Shown here: positions 1-8,307 of the stretch, one piece after another
Numbering within the stretch: the first letter of the stretch is position 1
Layout of the letters: each line of letters opens with the position of its first letter
NCBI GenBank assembly: GCA_937983085.1
Contig: CALJKZ010000435.1
Location: 1-35,548, forward strand
Length of the DNA: 35,548 bases
Source of the DNA: an uncultured Gemmatimonadales bacterium
GTDB lineage: Bacteria > Gemmatimonadota > Gemmatimonadetes > Longimicrobiales > Gaopeijiaceae
Direction: 5' to 3'
The notes under the pieces: generated by a model
The model's database searches: none
What the model was told of the DNA's origin: nothing
What the model saw: only the letters and a program-made list of their open reading frames with translations
Translations under genes and position numbers: made by a program

Positions 1-511
1 TGATCCCGGTACCCAACGGTCCATCGAAGATGGCGAATGCGGATCCGATTCCCGATCCCTCGTCGCGGAACTCGGCAGTGATCAGAACCGTCACCGGCGC
101 GATGGAGATGGTGACCCGGGACGACTCAGCGAAGACGTCCAGGAGCTCGGGGGGGGCGATGTCTGAGTTGATCATCATCGATGCCGGTCCGCGCTTGCCG
201 GAGTATCTTGCCTCGATGGCCACACCGCCGCCGCCTGCCAGGGCCCTGGCCCAGCCGTCTTCGTCGATGGAGACGATCTCGGGAGCACTCGAGATCCAGG
301 TGGGTCGAACGGCCTGCCGGGTGCCGTCGGCGAAAACCGCCCAGGCTTGGAACTGTGCAGAGTCCCCAGCGTGGCTCACCCGGGCGACCACGGGCTGGAC
401 CTCCAGTCGTTCGAGACTGGGCGGATCGGTGGGCGGCGCAGTGCCACACGCCGGTACGGCGGCGAGGACGACAAGCGGGAAACAGGCGGATCGTAGTCGG
501 GGTGTCGGCAC
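1..511 (-). CDS. Lipoprotein with bacterial Ig-like domain (C-terminus cut off by window edge)
   Basis: The frame opens with GTG at 511 and runs off the left edge, leaving about 170 codons. The N-terminus has an Arg-containing head, a hydrophobic stretch (FPLVVLAAV) and a lipobox ending at Cys22 (V-P-A-C), so the mature protein is probably a lipid-anchored envelope protein. Residues from about 35 on carry a pattern typical of BIG_2-like immunoglobulin folds: a hydrophobic strand with 'QAWAVFADGTRQ', then 'PTWISSAPEIVSID' and a Gly/Ala-rich turn before 'IEARYSG'. Such domains usually act as structural or adhesion modules. No catalytic motif is visible in the part present. The start has no strong ribosome binding site, but no other start in this frame keeps the signal peptide. 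Other long frames here lack a signal peptide or domain logic. Confidence 0.72.
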   Translation of the reverse strand, partial: MPTPRLRSACFPLVVLAAVPACGTAPPTDPPSLERLEVQPVVARVSHAGDSAQFQAWAVFADGTRQAVRPTWISSAPEIVSIDEDGWARALAGGGGVAIEARYSGKRGPASMMINSDIAPPELLDVFAESSRVTISIAPVTVLITAEFRDEGSGIGSAFAIFDGPLGTGI

Positions 512-539
512 ACCCCCGAAACCAGCGTGAGGCGTGCCG

Positions 540-564
540 TGTTCCTGATGGGGGACCCGGAACA
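540..564 (-). terminator. Hairpin between the cupin and lipoprotein genes
   Basis: TGTTCC (540-545) and GGAACA (559-564) are perfect inverted arms around a 13-nt G/C-rich loop, 31 nt past the cupin stop on the minus strand. There is no T-tract, so the terminator role is only inferred from position. Confidence 0.3.
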
Positions 565-594
565 GGAGGGTACGAGGCGCCCGTTCCGCAGCCG

Positions 595-924
595 TCAGCC
601 GGGCGCAGGTGCCATGACGACCAGGACGATGAGGCGCTCGTCGCTCGTGTTGCGGATCCCGTGTGGGATCCCCTCCGGTGCCACGAGCATCTGGCCTGCC
701 TCCATCTCGATCTCCTCGCCGTCGAGCAGGAAGTGGCCGCTTCCGTCGAGGGTGAGGTACATCTTGTCCTGCTCGGCGTGGGCGTGCAGCGCGTGCTCTT
801 GTCCAGGCTCGAAGGCGTTGAGCCCCACCATCATGCGTTCCGACATGAAGAGGGTGCTCTTGCCCATCTTGTCCGTTCTGAACGCTGAGTGCCGCTGAGG
901 TACGAAGGCTTCGGGGTGCTTCAC
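595..924 (-). CDS. Small single-domain cupin protein
   Basis: A protein of about 109 residues with a complete cupin fold signature. Motif 1 is H-A-H at residues 47-49, followed by a Glu and a conserved-looking LDGSG turn. Motif 2 is 'G-x5-P-E-G-x2-H-x3-N' at about 78-92. These His residues normally bind one divalent metal inside a small beta-barrel. The substrate cannot be read from the sequence; isolated cupins of this size are often sugar isomerases, dioxygenases or sensors. I chose the GTG at 924 because the protein then starts 'VKHPEAF', like related small cupins as I recall them. A TTG at 960 would add 12 residues without a recognisable ribosome binding site. No signal peptide is present, so it should be cytoplasmic. 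It sits between the lipoprotein gene and the exported two-repeat protein gene on the same strand. Confidence 0.85.
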   Translation of the reverse strand: MKHPEAFVPQRHSAFRTDKMGKSTLFMSERMMVGLNAFEPGQEHALHAHAEQDKMYLTLDGSGHFLLDGEEIEMEAGQMLVAPEGIPHGIRNTSDERLIVLVVMAPAPG

Positions 925-1060
925 GGTGAGGTCCCGGGCTCGGGGTGGCAGGGGACCCAATCTACCAGGTGGGGACTCGGCGCCTCACCTCTTCGAAGAA
1001 GTACTGCCAAGGATTAGTGGTCTTCCACAACGGTGCATCCCTCCTCAATGCCGCTCCGAA

Positions 1061-1100
1061 GAACGGCGGGCAGCCCGCCAGAGGCCACCCGCCGCGGTTC
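1061..1100 (-). terminator. GC-rich hairpin downstream of the exported two-repeat protein gene
   Basis: GAAC plus GGCGGG on one side pair with CCCGCC and GTTC on the other, with a three-base bulge, 17 nt past the stop of the upstream minus-strand gene. No T-tract follows. The role as a transcription end is inferred from position and stem strength. Confidence 0.3.
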
Positions 1101-1116
1101 GCTTCCCCGGTGAGTC

Positions 1117-1881
1117 TCAGCTGGTCCCGGCCGTGCCCAGATCGGGGCGGAGGCGTCGTACCTGACTCTCCATGCCACGTATCACCTGGCCGAACTCCTC
1201 GACCCACTCCTGCGCCGCATCCGCACCCATGTGGGCTGTCATGGCCTCCACGAACTCAGCGTCGCGAGGCTCCATGTCGGTCCAGCTATCGGCCAACCCG
1301 ACGACGTTCCAGACCGGTCCCATGCCACCACCGACCACGGGCGTCGAGAAGAGCCAATAGTAGTCCACATTGGCTGCCTTGAGCGCGGTCGTGGCCTGAC
1401 CTACGAGTTCGTTGAAGCGTTCCTGCTGGCCCGGTCGCACGTGGAAGGTGGCAATGTTCACGAGGTTGACTGCGCGACCCTCCGGTTGCCGATGGCTCCA
1501 GTCCTCGTTGATGACCGAGATCGTGTTGGACACGGACTCCACAAGGGGCTGTACCGTGGCCATCCAGTTGTCGAACGCCACGGGCCCGAAGTCTGCGTCG
1601 TAGGCGTCGAGATCGGCCCACGAATGGCCGCTCGAGCGGATCGAGTACTCTCCGAGTCCGTCACCAGCCACACGCATGGACACCCCCCAGGTCCATGGAT
1701 CGCCGTTGGCCACCCGCCACGCGACGTGATTCTTCAACGCGGCCTCGAATTGGGTGGTCATGCCTGTCTTGGGAACGACAGAGTAGTTGATCGCGATCGT
1801 TTGTTGCGCGTGTACGGCCGCTCCCGTGAGGGCGAGTGCAAGGATCGCCGCGAAGAGCGCGACGGCTTGATGGGTGCGCAT
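1117..1881 (-). CDS. Exported protein of unknown function with two related alpha/beta repeats
   Basis: The protein has 254 residues and a clear Sec signal peptide with likely cleavage after 'AVHA' (residue 25). I do not recognise a named family. The mature part seems to hold two copies of one unit. The first runs from 'INYSVVPKTGMTTQFEAAL' to 'SWADLDAYD'; the second from 'IATFHVRPGQQERFNELV' to 'SWTDMEPRD'. Each has a beta strand, P-x-G, an amphipathic helix, an aromatic strand, a Gly-rich turn and a closing S-W-[AT]-D strand. This order fits dimeric alpha/beta-barrel domains of the NIPSNAP/EthD/ABM kind, here duplicated (inference). The ATG at 1881 lies 8 nt after a strong AGGAAGGAG. A GTG at 1888-1890 would sit too close to it. 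The gene is divergent from the M19-like gene at 2056. Confidence 0.78.
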   Translation of the reverse strand: MRTHQAVALFAAILALALTGAAVHAQQTIAINYSVVPKTGMTTQFEAALKNHVAWRVANGDPWTWGVSMRVAGDGLGEYSIRSSGHSWADLDAYDADFGPVAFDNWMATVQPLVESVSNTISVINEDWSHRQPEGRAVNLVNIATFHVRPGQQERFNELVGQATTALKAANVDYYWLFSTPVVGGGMGPVWNVVGLADSWTDMEPRDAEFVEAMTAHMGADAAQEWVEEFGQVIRGMESQVRRLRPDLGTAGTS

Positions 1882-2055
1882 TGGCGTCACTCCTTCCTAG
1901 AGGGGGCCATCAACCTGGGGCGCGAATAAGCTACGCGCTATAGGACGCGGGCAATTCGGCTGCCCTCTGACGACGCACCGCGCACGTTCCGCGGGTGGCG
2001 CCGCATCGCTCCCCCGCGCACTCTGCGCACCCCACCACCTCCGACCACGCGCGCC

Positions 2056-3156
2056 ATGGATCGCCGCCACTTTCTCCGGACCACCGCCGCCCTGCCTCTG
2101 GCGGGGAGCCTGTCTCTCGAGGCCTCCGACGGCCACTCCCGATCACTCCCTCAGGAAGCTCCCGTTTCCATCGACGGGCTGGGCGAGATCCGACTGGACT
2201 ATGAGCCCGCCCTCCTGGACGAGATCATCGGGAGCGGAATGCGCTCCTGTGTGGTCACCGTCGGCAACCCGGGGCTCTACGGCTCCGACGCCTTTCCGGA
2301 CATGGTTGCGGAGATCGAAGCATACGAGACCCACATCGATGCCCATCCCGACCGTCTCATGCGTGTCCGCACCGTGGCCGATGTCGACCGCGCCATCGCA
2401 TCGGGGCGGCTTGGGCTGATCTACTATCCACAGAACGCCACGCCGCTGGAACGGGACCCGGGGCGGGTGGACACCCTGTGGGAGATGGGCGTCCGCATCC
2501 TGCAGCTCACGTACAACCACCGGAACTTGTTGGGCGACGGCAGTTCGGAGCGCACCAACTCCGGCCTGTCCGAGTACGGGATCGAGATCGTCGAGGCGAT
2601 GAACGCCCAGGGCATGCTGGTCGATGTCTCCCACACGGGGGAGCAGTCGACCCTCGACGCCATCCGCTTTTCCTCCGACCCCATCGCCATCACCCACGCG
2701 GGCTGCAAGGCGGTGTTCGATCACTCGCGAAACAAGACCGACCAGGCTCTCCGGGAGATGGCCGACAAGGGCGGTGTCCTGGGGATCGTCCAGCTCAACC
2801 CCTACCTGGGCCCCCGTGAGCGGAACGATCTGGGAGACTACCTGGACCACATCGATCACGCCGTGAACGTCTGCGGCATCGACCACGTGGGGATCGGGAG
2901 CGACCGCGAGCACCGCACCGTCCCCGATACCGCGGAGGAGCGGCAGAAGCTGGTGGACGAGCTGTCCCGCCTCTACCCCGACCCGGCGACGATGCCGCCG
3001 GTACGCTGGCCCTTCTTCCTCTCGGAGCTGAACCACCCGCGGAGAATGGAGACGATCTGGGAGGGCCTTCGCGGTCGGGGCTACGGCGCCGTCGAGGCCG
3101 AGAAGATAATGAGCGGAAACTGGTACCGGCTGTTCGGAGAGGTGTGGGCCGGCTGA
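2056..3156 (+). CDS. Tat-exported M19 (membrane dipeptidase) homologue with an incomplete metal site
   Basis: The protein has 366 residues. The N-terminus 'DRRHFLRTTAALPLAGSLS' is a twin-arginine signal. The body follows peptidase M19 (renal dipeptidase family), zinc enzymes that cleave dipeptides. Ligands retained are His193 ('DVSHT'), His214 ('ITHAG') and Asp283 ('GIGSD'). The first metal motif, normally D-G-H-x-D, reads D40-G-L-G-E44, so the His is gone and the Asp is replaced by Glu. The bridging Glu of the 'EGG' motif is replaced by 'PQNAT' (Gln126). The frame is intact and full length, so this looks like a divergent subfamily rather than a decayed gene. It could bind one metal, use other chemistry or be a binding protein. 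A canonical M19 enzyme at 32612 offers a direct comparison. The ribosome binding site is weak; ATG 2056 is the only start that keeps the Tat motif. Confidence 0.88.
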   Translation: MDRRHFLRTTAALPLAGSLSLEASDGHSRSLPQEAPVSIDGLGEIRLDYEPALLDEIIGSGMRSCVVTVGNPGLYGSDAFPDMVAEIEAYETHIDAHPDRLMRVRTVADVDRAIASGRLGLIYYPQNATPLERDPGRVDTLWEMGVRILQLTYNHRNLLGDGSSERTNSGLSEYGIEIVEAMNAQGMLVDVSHTGEQSTLDAIRFSSDPIAITHAGCKAVFDHSRNKTDQALREMADKGGVLGIVQLNPYLGPRERNDLGDYLDHIDHAVNVCGIDHVGIGSDREHRTVPDTAEERQKLVDELSRLYPDPATMPPVRWPFFLSELNHPRRMETIWEGLRGRGYGAVEAEKIMSGNWYRLFGEVWAG

Positions 3157-3169
3157 CGGTACCCAAAAC

Positions 3170-3185
3170 TCGAGGATTCCCTCGA
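3170..3185 (-). terminator. Short hairpin with T-run between convergent genes
   Basis: TCGAGG and CCTCGA form a 6-bp stem with a 4-nt loop. Read on the minus strand it is followed at once by GTTTTGGG. It lies 35 nt past the kinase stop (3220) and 14 nt past the M19-like stop, so it could end the kinase transcript and perhaps both. Confidence 0.48.
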
Positions 3186-3219
3186 CGGCCAGCGCCACCC
3201 AAACGAAAGTGCTTCGTGC

Positions 3220-6090
3220 CTACGAGCGTTGGGCGGCCTCGGCTGCTCCCTCAACCGACTCCTGGATGCTTCTTGTCAGGCGATTGAAGTCCGCCGAACC
3301 GATGAGGTCGGCCAAGCTGAAGTTGCGCAGCAGCCGGGCGTCGGTGTACCCACCCTCGATCATCGCCTCCAGCCAGCGGAGCGCCGCCTCGCGATCGCCC
3401 TGAAGGACTGCCGCTCGCATGCGCCAGTCGGCGTAGGGGACGCTTTCCTCCCCGTCGACGCGCTGGCTGATGCCTACCAGTTGGGCGAGGGTGGTGTCCC
3501 TGTCCGACGTGGCCCCGTTTACCGCATGGGCGCGCGCGATCTCGTACAGCGTGTCGGGCCGGTATGGGTGGTCGGGATCCACCGCCACGTAGCTCGCGTC
3601 GGCGGCTTCGAGGTACTGCAGTGCCTCGCCGGCGCGGCCCAGGTTCACGAGGATGCTGCCGAGGTATGTGACAGGCGCCGCGGCCTCGACGTGTCCCTCG
3701 CCCCAACGGTCGTTCGCGATGGCGACCGCCCGCTCCATGTATCTGACGGCTTGCTCGTTCCGGCCTAGATCGCGCTCGAGGAAGCCGAGGTTGACCAGCG
3801 CCGACATCTGGTCCGGGTGACCAGGTCCGACCATGGCCTCCGACAGCTCGACGGAGCGGAGGAGATGGCGGCGGGCTTCGTCTTCCCGACCGATGTAGCG
3901 GAGCAGGTACCCGAGATTGTTGAGCACCCGCTGCAAGCCGCCCCGATCTTCACCGGACGCCTCGTGGATGCGAAGTGCCTGACGGTAGACGTCCAGCGCC
4001 TCGTCGTAGCGGCTCATGCTGTGGAGGGACAAGCCGATGTCGGATAGCGTCGTTGCCACGGCGGTACTGTTGGGGCCGAACGCCTTGCGGCGGATCTCCA
4101 ACGCGCGCTCCCGGTGTGCGAGCGCCGCCTCGGCTTCTCCCACGCGTACGAGGACGGCCGCTAGGTTGCCCAGGGCCGGAGCGAGGTTCGGGTGCTCCGG
4201 CCCGAGCGTCCGCTCACGGTGCGCGATGATGCGCTCGTGCATGGCCTGAGCTTCACCGAACTCGCCGAGGTCGTTGAGTACGATGGCCATGTCGTTGTAG
4301 CCCCACGTGATGAGCGGATCATCCGGGTCGAGCGTCGCTTCGAAGATGGCGATGGCCCGTTCGTAGACCTCTCTGGCGCCCAGCAGATCGCCTTCCAGAT
4401 AGGTGAGCCAGCCGAGGTGATAAAGGCTCCACGCCACGTCGCCATGCTCGGGACCGAGCTGCTCCACCCGCAGCTCGGTTGCGCGTTCCAGTGCCTCTCG
4501 CGCCTCCTCGTACTCGCCGCGATTGCGCTGGATCATTCCGATCGTCTGCAATACGCCGGCGATTCGGACATCGTCATCGCCCCACTCCGCGCGAGCGATG
4601 GACTCGGCGCGACGGGTCAGCTCCAGGGCTTCATCGAGGCGCTGCTGCTGGAGATAGACCCACGCGAGCTGGTTCAGGCTCGTCGCGGTCCGGACGTCGG
4701 CCGGCCCGAGACCCCTTTCCGCCGCTTCGATGGCTTCGAGGAGCAGATCCTCGGCTTCTTGGTACAGGCCGAGGCGCAGGTAGACGGTTCCCATGACGGT
4801 CATGAGCCTCGACTGTACGATGGGCTCATCGGCGAGCTCGGTGGCGATGCGGTCACGACCCCGGTCCAAGACCTCCACGGCCGTGATGGTCCGACCGCGC
4901 GCCTCGCTGGGGTTGGAAACGGAGAAGAGCTCGGCCATGAAGTCCGAGACCCGCTGCGCGGTCTGAGCCTCGGTCTCGGCCCGGTCACGTTCTTCGGCCA
5001 CGCGCTGGAACTGCCGAGCCAACGAGCCTGCGTAGAAGAGCGTGACCACGACCAGGCCTCCTGCCATGGCCACCGGCATCCGGTTCCGACGGACGAACTT
5101 GCGCACGCGGTAACGGGTCGACGGCGGGTGAGCGAGCACCGGCTCGTCGTCGAGGAAGCGCCGGAGATCGGCGGCCAGGTGACTCGCCGTCTCGTAGCGG
5201 CGAGCCCGCTCCTTGTCCATCGCCTTCAGTACGATCCATTGGAGGTCGCTGCGGAGCTCGCGCCGCATGGCGTCCGGATCGGTGTGTCGATGGCGGGCCA
5301 GGATGGCCTTTCGCTCCTCGGACAGGCTCGTGAGTCGTCGGCTCGGTGTCGGCGTCGGTGTGTCGCGCTCGATGAGGCGAGCGAGGAATACCGGCGCACC
5401 CACCTCTGCCGGGTCGACGGGCACGACGCCCAGGAGGAGCTCGTACAGGATCACGCCCAACGAATAGATGTCGGCCCGAGTGTCGACGTCGAGCCCGCTC
5501 ATCTCGGCCTGCTCCGGGCTCATGTAGGCCAGCGTGCCCAACGCCTGCCCGAACGTGGTCACCACCGTCTCGTGGGAGAGGCGCTGACCCGTGGCCTTGG
5601 CGACGCCGAAGTCGATGATCTTCGGGAGCAGATGACCCTGCTCCTCCGTGACCAGGATGTTGCTCGGCTTCAGGTCGCGATGAATCACACCCTTCAGGTG
5701 AGCGTGCTGCACCGCGTCGCAGACATCCACGAAGAGCTCGACACGCTCGCGTGTCGTCAGCCGATAGGAGTCGGAGTACTCGTCGATACGAATGCCCCGC
5801 ACGAGCTCCATGACGAAGTATGGCCGACCTGCCTCCGTCTCCCCGGCATCGAAGACCTTGGCGATGCCCGGGTGGTCCATCACGGCGAGGGCCTGCCGCT
5901 CCGCCTCGAAGCGCCCCACCACCTCCTTCGTGTCCAGACCGGCCTTCATGGTCTTGATAGCCACGCGACGACGAACCGGCTCCTTCTGCTCCGCCTCGTA
6001 GACCACGCCCATCCCCCCCTCACCGATCACCTGGATGATGTGATAGGGGCCGATTCTCTTCGGGCTTTCGGAACTGGTCTGGTCGGGCAT
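3220..6090 (-). CDS. Membrane Ser/Thr protein kinase with large TPR region
   Basis: A 956-residue PknB-type kinase. Residues 14-315 hold the kinase domain: Gly loop G23-E-G-G-M-G, ATP-binding Lys46, 'HRDLKPSN' at 137-144, DFG at 160-162 and 'MSPEQ' at 190-194. All catalytic residues are present, so it should be active. One membrane helix follows at about 338-357, preceded by a basic patch (KFVRRNR). The remaining 550 or so residues are tandem TPR units of about 42 residues, such as 'LGLYQEAEDLLLEAIEAAERGLG' and 'GEAEAALAHRERALEIRRKAFG', of the Kinesin-light-chain-like type. These should lie outside the membrane and bind protein or peptide ligands, leaving the kinase inside (inference). GGAGG lies 8 nt before ATG 6090. 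The architecture is common in Acidobacteriota, Planctomycetes and Gemmatimonadota. It stands alone, with no sigma factor beside it. Confidence 0.95.
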   Translation of the reverse strand: MPDQTSSESPKRIGPYHIIQVIGEGGMGVVYEAEQKEPVRRRVAIKTMKAGLDTKEVVGRFEAERQALAVMDHPGIAKVFDAGETEAGRPYFVMELVRGIRIDEYSDSYRLTTRERVELFVDVCDAVQHAHLKGVIHRDLKPSNILVTEEQGHLLPKIIDFGVAKATGQRLSHETVVTTFGQALGTLAYMSPEQAEMSGLDVDTRADIYSLGVILYELLLGVVPVDPAEVGAPVFLARLIERDTPTPTPSRRLTSLSEERKAILARHRHTDPDAMRRELRSDLQWIVLKAMDKERARRYETASHLAADLRRFLDDEPVLAHPPSTRYRVRKFVRRNRMPVAMAGGLVVVTLFYAGSLARQFQRVAEERDRAETEAQTAQRVSDFMAELFSVSNPSEARGRTITAVEVLDRGRDRIATELADEPIVQSRLMTVMGTVYLRLGLYQEAEDLLLEAIEAAERGLGPADVRTATSLNQLAWVYLQQQRLDEALELTRRAESIARAEWGDDDVRIAGVLQTIGMIQRNRGEYEEAREALERATELRVEQLGPEHGDVAWSLYHLGWLTYLEGDLLGAREVYERAIAIFEATLDPDDPLITWGYNDMAIVLNDLGEFGEAQAMHERIIAHRERTLGPEHPNLAPALGNLAAVLVRVGEAEAALAHRERALEIRRKAFGPNSTAVATTLSDIGLSLHSMSRYDEALDVYRQALRIHEASGEDRGGLQRVLNNLGYLLRYIGREDEARRHLLRSVELSEAMVGPGHPDQMSALVNLGFLERDLGRNEQAVRYMERAVAIANDRWGEGHVEAAAPVTYLGSILVNLGRAGEALQYLEAADASYVAVDPDHPYRPDTLYEIARAHAVNGATSDRDTTLAQLVGISQRVDGEESVPYADWRMRAAVLQGDREAALRWLEAMIEGGYTDARLLRNFSLADLIGSADFNRLTRSIQESVEGAAEAAQRS

Positions 6091-6285
6091 GGCACGCGCC
6101 TCCGCCCGTGGCGCATACCCCGCGCGTGATCGGTTGCGGGGGTACCGTTCAATGTCCGGTGGAGCGCGGAGTGGGGCAAGGAACGGAGGGGTCCATAGCT
6201 CGGGAATTCACGCCCTAAACCCTGCGCCCCTGCGTTACGTAGGGTCACACCGGGGCCAACGTAAACGATGGGAAGGGATCTTCAG

Positions 6286-6609
6286 ATGACGGATTCGAGC
6301 GATAGCGGGCAAAACGGACAGGGGCGCGACAAGTTTCGCGTGGCGGGTGACAAGGTCATCGCCACCATCGTGGAGTGGATTCGCGAGTGGAACTTGCGGC
6401 GTGTCGTGATCACCAACGACGAGGGCCGGACGCTCATCGAGTTCCCGGTGACCATCGGAGTGGCCGGCGCCGTTCTGATGCCGGTGTGGGCGGCGGTCGG
6501 CGCCATCGCGGCCATCGTCACGAACTGCACCATCGAGGTGGAGAGGACCGACGAGTCCGCGGACGACGACGAACCGGCCGAGGCCGATGAGGAGACCGGG
6601 GACCCGTAG
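6286..6609 (+). CDS. DUF4342 family small membrane-associated protein
   Basis: The protein has 107 residues. The centre reads like DUF4342: an amphipathic stretch 'GDKVIATIVEWIREWNLRRVVITNDEGRTLIEFPVTIGVAG', then a hydrophobic helix 'AVLMPVWAAVGAIAAIVTNC' and the closing 'TIEVER'. Function is unknown for the family; the hydrophobic helix suggests membrane association. The N-terminus is Ser/Gly/Gln-rich and the C-terminal 20 residues are almost all Asp/Glu, both probably disordered. I chose ATG 6286 because GGGAAGGGA lies 7 nt upstream. An upstream ATG at 6268 has no such site and would put the ribosome binding site inside the coding region. It is divergent from the kinase gene (about 195 bp shared upstream region) and convergent with the symporter gene. 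Confidence 0.82.
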   Translation: MTDSSDSGQNGQGRDKFRVAGDKVIATIVEWIREWNLRRVVITNDEGRTLIEFPVTIGVAGAVLMPVWAAVGAIAAIVTNCTIEVERTDESADDDEPAEADEETGDP

Positions 6610-6640
6610 CAGCGCGGACCAGGGCCACCTGGGGTTCGGC

Positions 6641-8068
6641 CTACCGGTGCAACGCTCCGATCCGCTCGATCATGTCCGGCGATTCGCGGGCGCCGAGGAG
6701 TCCGCCCAACGCCATCGCGCTGGCGCTGGCCGCCAACCCGACGACCACGGGTGCCAGTCCGATGTCGAGCAGCCCGACCTGCACGACGACATACGCGACC
6801 GCTCCACTCACGACCGCGCCCACTCCCCCGGCAAGGTTGGCCCGCTTCCACCATAGTCCGGCGATGGTGGGCACGAAGAGGCTCGCGCTGAGGATGCCGA
6901 CACCGGCCGTGTAGAACTCGGAGATCAGCTCGGGCGGATTGAAGGCCCAGAGCAGCGCGGCGATGCCGACGAACCACGCCGACCCCACCCGGACGAGGCT
7001 CAGCGTTCGCTCGCTTGCGCGTCCCCGGAGGGCGTTGCCGAGCAGGTCGTGGGCGATGGCCGAGCTGCAGGCCAGCAAGAGCGCGTCGGTCGTCGACATG
7101 ACCGCGGCGAGGACGGCAGCGACGGCGATCCCACGGATGAGCGGCGGAAACTGGGTCTCCATGACCCGAAGGAAGAGCTGGTCGGCGTCCTGGAGTCCGG
7201 GGAAGTCGATGCGGCCCACGGGGACGATGGCGAGCACCGCAGCCAGAATCATCACGCTGTAGACGAGCATCGAGAGGTTCAGCGACATGCGCGCGCTCTC
7301 GGCGTCTTTCGCCGTGAAGACCCTCATGACGATGTGCGGGATGACGGGTATCGCCGTGGCCCAGATGATGAAGTAGCCCAGGTAGCCCGAGACGGGCATG
7401 TGGCTCACCTGACCCAACTCCGGAGCGACCGCGGTGGCCTGGTCCATGATCTCGAAGGGCGAGCCCACCCTCCACGTCAGAACCAGCGCGGTGCCCAGGA
7501 CGACGAAGACCATGAGGACGCCCTGGATGACGTCGGTCCAGGTGATGGCGACCATTCCGCCGAACGACACGTACGTGATGAAGACCAGCGTCGCGAGGGT
7601 GAGCGCCGTGTTGTACGGAATACCCAGCAGCGCTTCCGCGGTGATGCCGGCGGCCTTCAGCTGCGCCACGATGTAGATCGTGAAGGCGATGACGATGAGG
7701 ATGGGCACGAGGTAGCGAACCACCGCGTGCGGATACCGGAAGCTCAGAAAGTCGGTGATGGTGAACTTGCCGAAGTTCCGAAGTGGCTTCGCCACGAGGA
7801 TCGACGCCAGCGGAAAACCGACCACCGCTCCGCCGAAGAGGGCCAGGGTCGCGGGGATGCCCTGCGCGTAGGCGAGGCCCATGACCCCGATGATCGAGCC
7901 GCCACTGGCCAGCGCCGCCATGATCGCCATGGAGTTGACGACCGTGCCGATGCGGCGGCCCGCGACCCAGTACTCGTCGCCCGAGCCGAACACCCGCCTC
8001 GATACGGCGATCCCGATGCCGATGCAGGCGGCGAGGTAGATGCCGACGAGGGCCCGCTCGAGGAGCAT
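6641..8068 (-). CDS. Sodium:solute symporter (SSS family)
   Basis: A 475-residue polytopic membrane protein with about 13 hydrophobic helices. Family marks are 'DEYWVAGRRIG' after helix 1, 'GSIIGVMGLAYAQG' in helix 2, 'ITDFLSFRYP', and 'AAVMSTTDALLLACSSAIAHDL', which carries the Ser/Thr residues of the second sodium site. It should import a small organic solute with Na+. The closest general resemblance is to the monocarboxylate/acetate branch, but the substrate cannot be fixed from sequence. The start ATG overlaps the stop of the small upstream membrane gene (TGATG), so the two are translationally coupled and probably form one transport unit. The stop faces the DUF4342 gene with a 31-bp gap. 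Confidence 0.93.
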   Translation of the reverse strand: MLLERALVGIYLAACIGIGIAVSRRVFGSGDEYWVAGRRIGTVVNSMAIMAALASGGSIIGVMGLAYAQGIPATLALFGGAVVGFPLASILVAKPLRNFGKFTITDFLSFRYPHAVVRYLVPILIVIAFTIYIVAQLKAAGITAEALLGIPYNTALTLATLVFITYVSFGGMVAITWTDVIQGVLMVFVVLGTALVLTWRVGSPFEIMDQATAVAPELGQVSHMPVSGYLGYFIIWATAIPVIPHIVMRVFTAKDAESARMSLNLSMLVYSVMILAAVLAIVPVGRIDFPGLQDADQLFLRVMETQFPPLIRGIAVAAVLAAVMSTTDALLLACSSAIAHDLLGNALRGRASERTLSLVRVGSAWFVGIAALLWAFNPPELISEFYTAGVGILSASLFVPTIAGLWWKRANLAGGVGAVVSGAVAYVVVQVGLLDIGLAPVVVGLAASASAMALGGLLGARESPDMIERIGALHR

Positions 8069-8307
8069 CAGTCGGGCCGCGTGCCGGGGTCGTCCGACTC
8101 GGCCCGAGCACCGCGGCGGTCGAGGACGAACGTGGTCAGGGCCAACGCAGGCGACAGCACCATGAGCGCGGCGACGAGCCAGCCGAACACCGCCATGCCC
8201 TTCAGCTCAGCCGTGCGCCACGCCGGCAGGAACGCGAACACCGCGAAGCCGATGAGAAAGACGAGGGTGGCTGCCTCGCTGCGTCGCATGGGAAAGAACG
8301 ACTTCAC
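8068..8307 (-). CDS. Small two-helix membrane protein, partner of the symporter
   Basis: With the GTG start at 8307 the protein has 79 residues and two membrane helices, about 12-30 ('AATLVFLIGFAVFAFLPAW') and 37-62, with a charged, disordered C-terminus. I do not recognise a named family. The layout, a small two-helix protein encoded just before an SSS transporter, resembles the DUF485/YjcH-ActP arrangement, where the small protein is thought to assist the symporter (inference). GGAGG lies 10 nt upstream of the GTG. Extending the frame to 8388 adds a Pro/Cys-rich stretch that looks non-coding. The stop and the symporter ATG overlap as TGATG. Confidence 0.72.
   Translation of the reverse strand: MKSFFPMRRSEAATLVFLIGFAVFAFLPAWRTAELKGMAVFGWLVAALMVLSPALALTTFVLDRRGARAESDDPGTRPD

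Noticed and set aside
2056..3156. Reading the M19-like gene as a pseudogene because of the missing ligands
   Set aside because: The frame is intact and full length, with a Tat signal and several conserved segments kept, which argues for selection.
4192..6129. Long open frame of 645 codons on the plus strand opposite the kinase/TPR gene
   Set aside because: No domain, signal or start site is seen, and composition follows antisense of a GC-rich gene. The kinase frame has every conserved motif.
6235..6264. TTACGT and ACGTAA inverted arms 18 bp apart upstream of the DUF4342 gene
   Set aside because: The 6-bp arms are short and TACGTA-like words are self-complementary, so chance is a sufficient explanation. 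No regulator gene is nearby.
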